19,585 bases of DNA, from the NCBI GenBank assembly GCA_947461805.1, contig CANHMJ010000012.1, positions 1 through 19,585 on the forward strand, given 5' to 3'. Made by a program: the position numbers and the translations under genes. The notes under the pieces were generated by a model that had not been told where the DNA came from, ran no database searches, and worked only from the letters and a program-made list of their open reading frames with translations. Each line of letters starts with the position of its first letter. Position 1 is the first letter of the stretch. This stretch comes from Burkholderiaceae bacterium (GTDB taxonomy: Bacteria > Pseudomonadota > Gammaproteobacteria > Burkholderiales > Burkholderiaceae). Of the stretch, positions 16,273 through 19,585 are shown piece after piece.

Positions 16273-16461
16273 ATGCCCACAATTAATGTTCAAATGTTCG
16301 CTGGTCGTACTCATGAACAAAAACGTCAATTCGTTGAAGCGGTAACGCGCGTAACCTGCGAAACCCTCAACTGCTCAGTCGAAACGGTTGATATCATCTT
16401 GACGGATATCACCAAAGAGAATTGGGCCACTGGTGGCGCGCTGTGGAGTGACAAAAAGTAG
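16273..16461 (+). CDS. 4-oxalocrotonate tautomerase-family protein
   Basis: The product is 62 residues including Met1, the typical length of the 4-OT group. After Met removal the catalytic Pro1 is exposed (PTINVQMFAGR) and Arg11 is present in AGRT. The ENWATGG segment near residue 50 matches the conserved region. It has a good AAGGA ribosome binding site eight bases before the ATG. Tautomerases interconvert enol and keto forms of acids and often sit in catabolic clusters, here after a class II aldolase-family gene. The specific substrate is unknown. It ends four bases before the convergent TAXI-type gene, with no terminator visible between them. Confidence 0.93.
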   Translation: MPTINVQMFAGRTHEQKRQFVEAVTRVTCETLNCSVETVDIILTDITKENWATGGALWSDKK

Positions 16462-16465
16462 CAAT

Positions 16466-17896
16466 CTACAGCTGCACATCCGTCTTGTTAGGCGATGAGG
16501 CTCTGGCTGTAGCGAGGTAAGGACGCTCACCGCGGATCAGGCAATTGCGGACATAGTCCATGCTACTGCGTAAGCTGTAGTAATCGCTGGCCATTTTTTT
16601 TGGCACCTTCATGTTCAGCGCATCGGCCTCCATTTGATTGATCTTGCTTATGTATGCGTCGCATTGACCTGGATCAAATCCAGTCGCTAACTCTTGCTCA
16701 AAAGTCCAGAGGGCGCCATACATTTTGTTAATACGAACCTGCACACGCTTGTTCCGGTAATTCGGCAAGCTAGAAACGATCGGATAGGCAAATGCTAAAA
16801 ATGGAACGACCAAAATAAACATCCGATGAACAAATTCAGCCACCCAAAATGGCAAGTAGTTCATAACTGTCGGGACGCCGCTCTTTTCAAATTGTGCGGC
16901 CACGTCGCTCTCTGGAAATGCAGAACGATTAAACTTGGGGAACTCCCCGCGCTTAGCAAAGAAGGATTGCTTGCCATTGATCGCTTCGGCAGCCTCTAAG
17001 AATAAGTACTGCAAGGCTGGATGCATCCGGTCATCAACCAATAGCTGTGTAGTAGTGGATAACAATTGAATTGTCTGCGGCGGAAAATCCCGAATCAAAC
17101 TAAAGCTGGCTGTAGGTACCGTCAGAATTTCGAGGTACGGCAATATGCGGGTATAGGCTTCAGCACGACTAAACCCAATCAAATTCAGATTGGGGTCGTT
17201 CAATAATTTTTGAATGTTAGGTGACTCAAGTTGATCGACTAAAAAAAGGACATCAATCTCACCGAGCAATAAGGCATTAACTCCCTCCGCCGAAGACAAT
17301 GTCAGAAATTGAGGGATGTATTGCTCTAAACCAGATGCCTTCAGAATATGCAGGGCTTGGCTATGCGTTCCGCTACCGACGTCCCCAATCGAGGTCTTCC
17401 TATTTAAGAGCCTCTTTAAGCGATCTCCCTGAAGCTGAAAATCATAAGCCTCCAGCGCCGGCCCTCGGTAAAAGAACCAAAGCGGCTCATAGGCGACACT
17501 GCCCAGCGACACAATACCAGCTATGCCATTTGGGTTATAAATACCTGCCTGAACAAACCCTGCTTGAACGGGGTCTTTTCGATCACTTAGCCGCGCTATG
17601 TTTTCTTGGGCGCCACGAGAAGGAACCAGCTCTAAAGTGACGCCTTTTTTTGCAAAATAGTCGACGTATTTTTTAGCCAGCATCTGATAAGAACCGCCCT
17701 CAGTGCCAGTTGCCATCAAAATCCGCTTGGGCGGGGGTGGATCTGCTAGCCACCACACGAGCATTAATCCGGCAAACAACAGCAATAGCAATGGCCAGGT
17801 TTCACGCAGAAACTGAACAAAATTACCCCACTTATCCTGAACGGCCTCACACAGACCGAGCCAAGTATCTTTTACATCCTCTTTTACGCTACTCAT
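16466..17896 (-). CDS. TAXI-family periplasmic-binding-like protein with two membrane anchors
   Basis: The 476-residue protein contains a TAXI (TRAP-associated extracytoplasmic immunogenic) solute-binding-like domain: ILMATGTEGGSYQMLAKKYVDYF (from about residue 58), GAQENIARL and TSIGDVGSGTHSQALHILK. Unlike ordinary TAXI binding proteins, it has a transmembrane anchor at about residues 34-51 instead of a cleaved signal, and a second hydrophobic helix late in the protein (MFILVVPFLAFAYPIV), followed by a basic, charged helical tail of about 90 residues. This suggests a periplasmic binding domain with both ends inside the cell, probably a sensor or adaptor rather than a free binding protein. 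No TRAP permease is encoded in the window. The family has no established function. Confidence 0.82.
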   Translation of the reverse strand: MSSVKEDVKDTWLGLCEAVQDKWGNFVQFLRETWPLLLLLFAGLMLVWWLADPPPPKRILMATGTEGGSYQMLAKKYVDYFAKKGVTLELVPSRGAQENIARLSDRKDPVQAGFVQAGIYNPNGIAGIVSLGSVAYEPLWFFYRGPALEAYDFQLQGDRLKRLLNRKTSIGDVGSGTHSQALHILKASGLEQYIPQFLTLSSAEGVNALLLGEIDVLFLVDQLESPNIQKLLNDPNLNLIGFSRAEAYTRILPYLEILTVPTASFSLIRDFPPQTIQLLSTTTQLLVDDRMHPALQYLFLEAAEAINGKQSFFAKRGEFPKFNRSAFPESDVAAQFEKSGVPTVMNYLPFWVAEFVHRMFILVVPFLAFAYPIVSSLPNYRNKRVQVRINKMYGALWTFEQELATGFDPGQCDAYISKINQMEADALNMKVPKKMASDYYSLRSSMDYVRNCLIRGERPYLATARASSPNKTDVQL

Positions 17897-17925
17897 GCAT
17901 AACCAGTCTATTAAAATAGGTAAAC

Positions 17926-17939
17926 ATCATAATAATGAT
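17926..17939. promoter_or_regulatory. AT-rich inverted repeat near the TAXI gene start
   Basis: ATCAT-AATA-ATGAT is a perfect 5-bp inverted repeat, and GTAAA (17920-17924) and TTTAC (17944-17948) flank it at a slight offset. It lies 30 bases upstream of the TAXI start codon. It may be a regulator site or part of a promoter; AT-rich sequence makes chance more likely. Confidence 0.35.
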
Positions 17940-17966
17940 CTTATTTACATATCGGCTATTTGTGTA

Positions 17967-17981
17967 GGTAATGACATTACC
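17967..17981. promoter_or_regulatory. Operator-like perfect palindrome upstream of the dehydrogenase
   Basis: GGTAATG-A-CATTACC is a perfect 7-bp inverted repeat around a single base. It ends just before the AGAGGAG ribosome binding site of the dehydrogenase gene. Binding by a repressor here would block initiation or elongation of that operon. The form is compatible with several regulator families (GntR, TetR or LysR types); no regulator gene is in the window, so the binder is unknown. Confidence 0.6.
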
Positions 17982-17995
17982 CAAAGAGGAGCGGC

Positions 17996-18898
17996 ATGCG
18001 AAAGATCGTCGTTATAGGCACAGGGACAATGGCTGCCGGTATTGCGGCTGGATTTATAGCTGAGCAGTATTCTGTGGTCATTTTAGGCAGAAGCATAGAA
18101 AAGGCCAATTCCTGCCTCACAAAGGGTCTTGCCTTAAGCCAGGGCAATGGGTCAACCGAAATGCATCACCAGACTGGATTAATCGATACCTGGAATGCAT
18201 GGGATAACTGCGTTTGGGTGATTGAAACGGTGACCGAAAATTTAACCATTAAACAGGCTATTTTTAAGTCACTGGATCAGCGCGTACCATCCCATATTCC
18301 GATTGGCAGCAATAGTTCGGGGTTTCCGATTAGCAAGATTGCCGAAGGCCTCCCAACAGCCGCTCGCATGATGGGGGCACATTACTTTATGCCGGCGGAC
18401 ATTGTTCCTTTGGTTGAGATTGTGCTGGGCGAAAAAACCGATCCGTCGCTCGCAGAGCAAGTATGCACACTCTATAAATCGATTCATAAAAAACCCGTGC
18501 TCGTGAAACGCGATATCCCCGGATTTTTAGCAAACCGTATTCAGCACGCGCTCATGCGTGAAGCGCTGGCTTTAGTAGATGCTGGAATAGCGACCCCCGA
18601 TGATATTGACGATGCCGTGCGTTACAGTTTTGGCTTTCGCTATGCAGCGGTTGGTCCAATGACGCAGAAGGAAATTTCTGGATGGGACGGCATGGCCAAT
18701 GCCGCAAAGGAAATCTATCCTTCACTCTCGAATATCGATGCCATTCCTCCCAGCTTAGCGAAGCTAATGGCAGAGGGGAAAACTGGAATCAAGGCGGGGG
18801 AAGGTTTTCGCAAATGGAGTCCCGAAGAAAGTAAGGCGACAAACGCACAATACACGCGCAGACTCAAAGCGGCATTTGATGTATTGCAAATGGAATAA
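17996..18898 (+). CDS. 3-hydroxyacyl-CoA dehydrogenase-family NAD-dependent oxidoreductase
   Basis: The 300-residue protein has an N-terminal Rossmann fold (VIGTGTMAAGIA, residues 6-17, with Gly8, Gly10 and Gly15) and the C-terminal helical dimerisation domain of the HCDH family. Ser in GSNSSGF, His129 in MMGAHYFMPADI and Glu141 in PLVEIV form the expected catalytic set. IPGFLANRIQHALMREAL is the usual C-domain entry. Family members oxidise 3-hydroxyacyl-CoA, L-gulonate, L-carnitine or related hydroxy acids. The UxaA-type sugar-acid dehydratase encoded 12 bases downstream makes a sugar-acid or hydroxy-acid substrate likely (inference). A strong AGAGGAG ribosome binding site precedes the ATG, and an operator-like palindrome lies upstream. 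Confidence 0.9.
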   Translation: MRKIVVIGTGTMAAGIAAGFIAEQYSVVILGRSIEKANSCLTKGLALSQGNGSTEMHHQTGLIDTWNAWDNCVWVIETVTENLTIKQAIFKSLDQRVPSHIPIGSNSSGFPISKIAEGLPTAARMMGAHYFMPADIVPLVEIVLGEKTDPSLAEQVCTLYKSIHKKPVLVKRDIPGFLANRIQHALMREALALVDAGIATPDDIDDAVRYSFGFRYAAVGPMTQKEISGWDGMANAAKEIYPSLSNIDAIPPSLAKLMAEGKTGIKAGEGFRKWSPEESKATNAQYTRRLKAAFDVLQME

Positions 18899-18910
18899 GG
18901 TAAAAATACC

Positions 18911-19585
18911 ATGATTGAAATTTCTGAAAAGCGCCTCATTGGCCCTGTTATTCGCTTGCATCCGAATGACAACGTCGTCGTAGCCCGAGTAGATGTGGGC
19001 ATTGGCACGGAAGTTCCAAGTGAGCATTTCACTAGCCGCAGTCAAGTGCCGGCGGGCTATAAAATTGCGGCTATGCCAATAAAAAAAGGGGGGCCCATTC
19101 TGAAGTACAACGTCACCGTTGGCTTTGCGAATGTGGACATTGAGCCGGGCACTATGGTGCATGGCCACAATACCGACTTCAAAGAATTTGATCGGGACTA
19201 CGCCTACGCCAGCGAATTTAAACCAACCGTTCTATTACCAGAATCGGAACGTGCCACCTTTGAGGGGTATGTGCGCGCCAACGGCAAAGTAGGTACGCGT
19301 AATTTCATTGGCATTTTATCCACGGTCAATTGTTCAGCAACGGTAGTCAATAAGATTGCAGAATGGTTTACACCCGAGCGTTTAGCTGAGTACCCCAATG
19401 TAGATGGCGTTGTGGCATTTAGTCACTCGATTGGTTGCGGTATGGAAATGACCGGTGAGCCCATGCAATTGCTTCGTCGCACGATGGCTGGTTATGCCAG
19501 GCACCCCAATCTTGCGGCTGCTTTAGTGATTGGACTGGGGTGTGAGCGCAATCAGCTCAAAGGCTTAATGGAGCAAGAGGACCTC
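18911..19585 (+). CDS. UxaA-family altronate/galactarate dehydratase-like protein (N-terminal part)
   Basis: The frame is open from this ATG to the window edge, giving 225 residues. The first 95 or so residues resemble the SAF domain, with GTMVHGHNTDF matching the conserved H-x-H-N end. The UxaA catalytic domain then begins: ANGKVGTRNFIGILSTVNCSATV, FSHSIGCGM and AALVIGLGCERNQ match E. coli UxaA closely. Members dehydrate D-altronate, galactarate or related acids to 2-keto-3-deoxy products and are iron-dependent. It is in an operon with the preceding dehydrogenase. The ribosome binding site is poor (an AAGG about 11 bases before the ATG, partly in the previous stop region), so the start is moderately certain. 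The exact sugar acid cannot be told from this half. Confidence 0.9.
   Translation, partial: MIEISEKRLIGPVIRLHPNDNVVVARVDVGIGTEVPSEHFTSRSQVPAGYKIAAMPIKKGGPILKYNVTVGFANVDIEPGTMVHGHNTDFKEFDRDYAYASEFKPTVLLPESERATFEGYVRANGKVGTRNFIGILSTVNCSATVVNKIAEWFTPERLAEYPNVDGVVAFSHSIGCGMEMTGEPMQLLRRTMAGYARHPNLAAALVIGLGCERNQLKGLMEQEDL

Noticed and set aside
18764..19168. 134-codon minus-strand open frame at the dehydrogenase-UxaA junction
   Set aside because: It overlaps two well-supported genes on the opposite strand and resembles no family.

Overview
The window looks like a betaproteobacterial chromosome segment, most likely Burkholderiaceae and close to Polynucleobacter. This is an inference from moderate GC content, tight overlapping operons, a Bug-type (tripartite tricarboxylate) binding protein, a DUF3422 protein and a yejAB/fabI neighbourhood. 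I see no tRNA, rRNA, CRISPR array, insertion sequence or prophage gene. No gene-free stretch exceeds 300 bases.

Layout. (1) Positions 1-2095, minus strand: a YejA-type peptide-binding protein followed by the first 67 codons of the YejB permease; the transporter operon leaves the window at the left edge. (2) Positions 2145-8437, plus strand: a six-gene run of fabI, chrA, a MaoC/HTD2-type acyl-CoA hydratase, an MmgE/PrpD-family protein, a CitE-type (HpcH/HpaI) acyl-CoA lyase and a Bug substrate-binding protein, closed by a strong hairpin terminator. The last four genes look like a small module for uptake and CoA-dependent catabolism of an organic acid, plausibly a C5 dicarboxylate of the itaconate/mesaconate/citramalate type, although no CoA-transferase is present. 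(3) Positions 8529-12105, minus strand: a translationally overlapping trio of a GT39/ArnT-like membrane glycosyltransferase, a membrane-anchored BNR (sialidase-like) protein and a 216-residue polytopic membrane protein of unknown function. (4) Positions 12298-13918, plus strand: a single-haem cytochrome c and a Tat-exported flavocytochrome c sulfide dehydrogenase flavoprotein, followed by two hairpins, the second a strong bidirectional terminator. (5) Positions 13998-15353, minus strand: a DUF3422 membrane protein. (6) Positions 15486-16461, plus strand: a class II aldolase/adducin-family protein and a 4-oxalocrotonate tautomerase-like protein. (7) Positions 16466-17896, minus strand: a TAXI-family periplasmic-binding-like protein held by two membrane segments, with no TRAP permease in view. 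(8) Positions 17996-19585, plus strand: a 3-hydroxyacyl-CoA dehydrogenase-family oxidoreductase and the first 225 codons of a UxaA-family (altronate/galactarate dehydratase) protein, probably part of a sugar-acid catabolic operon; an operator-like perfect palindrome lies just before its ribosome binding site.

Most genes belong to known families. The less ordinary parts are the glycosyltransferase/BNR/membrane-protein operon, the hydratase-PrpD-lyase-Bug module, the two-anchor TAXI protein and the palindromes between the TAXI gene and the dehydrogenase. I did not find clear evidence for a wholly new system.
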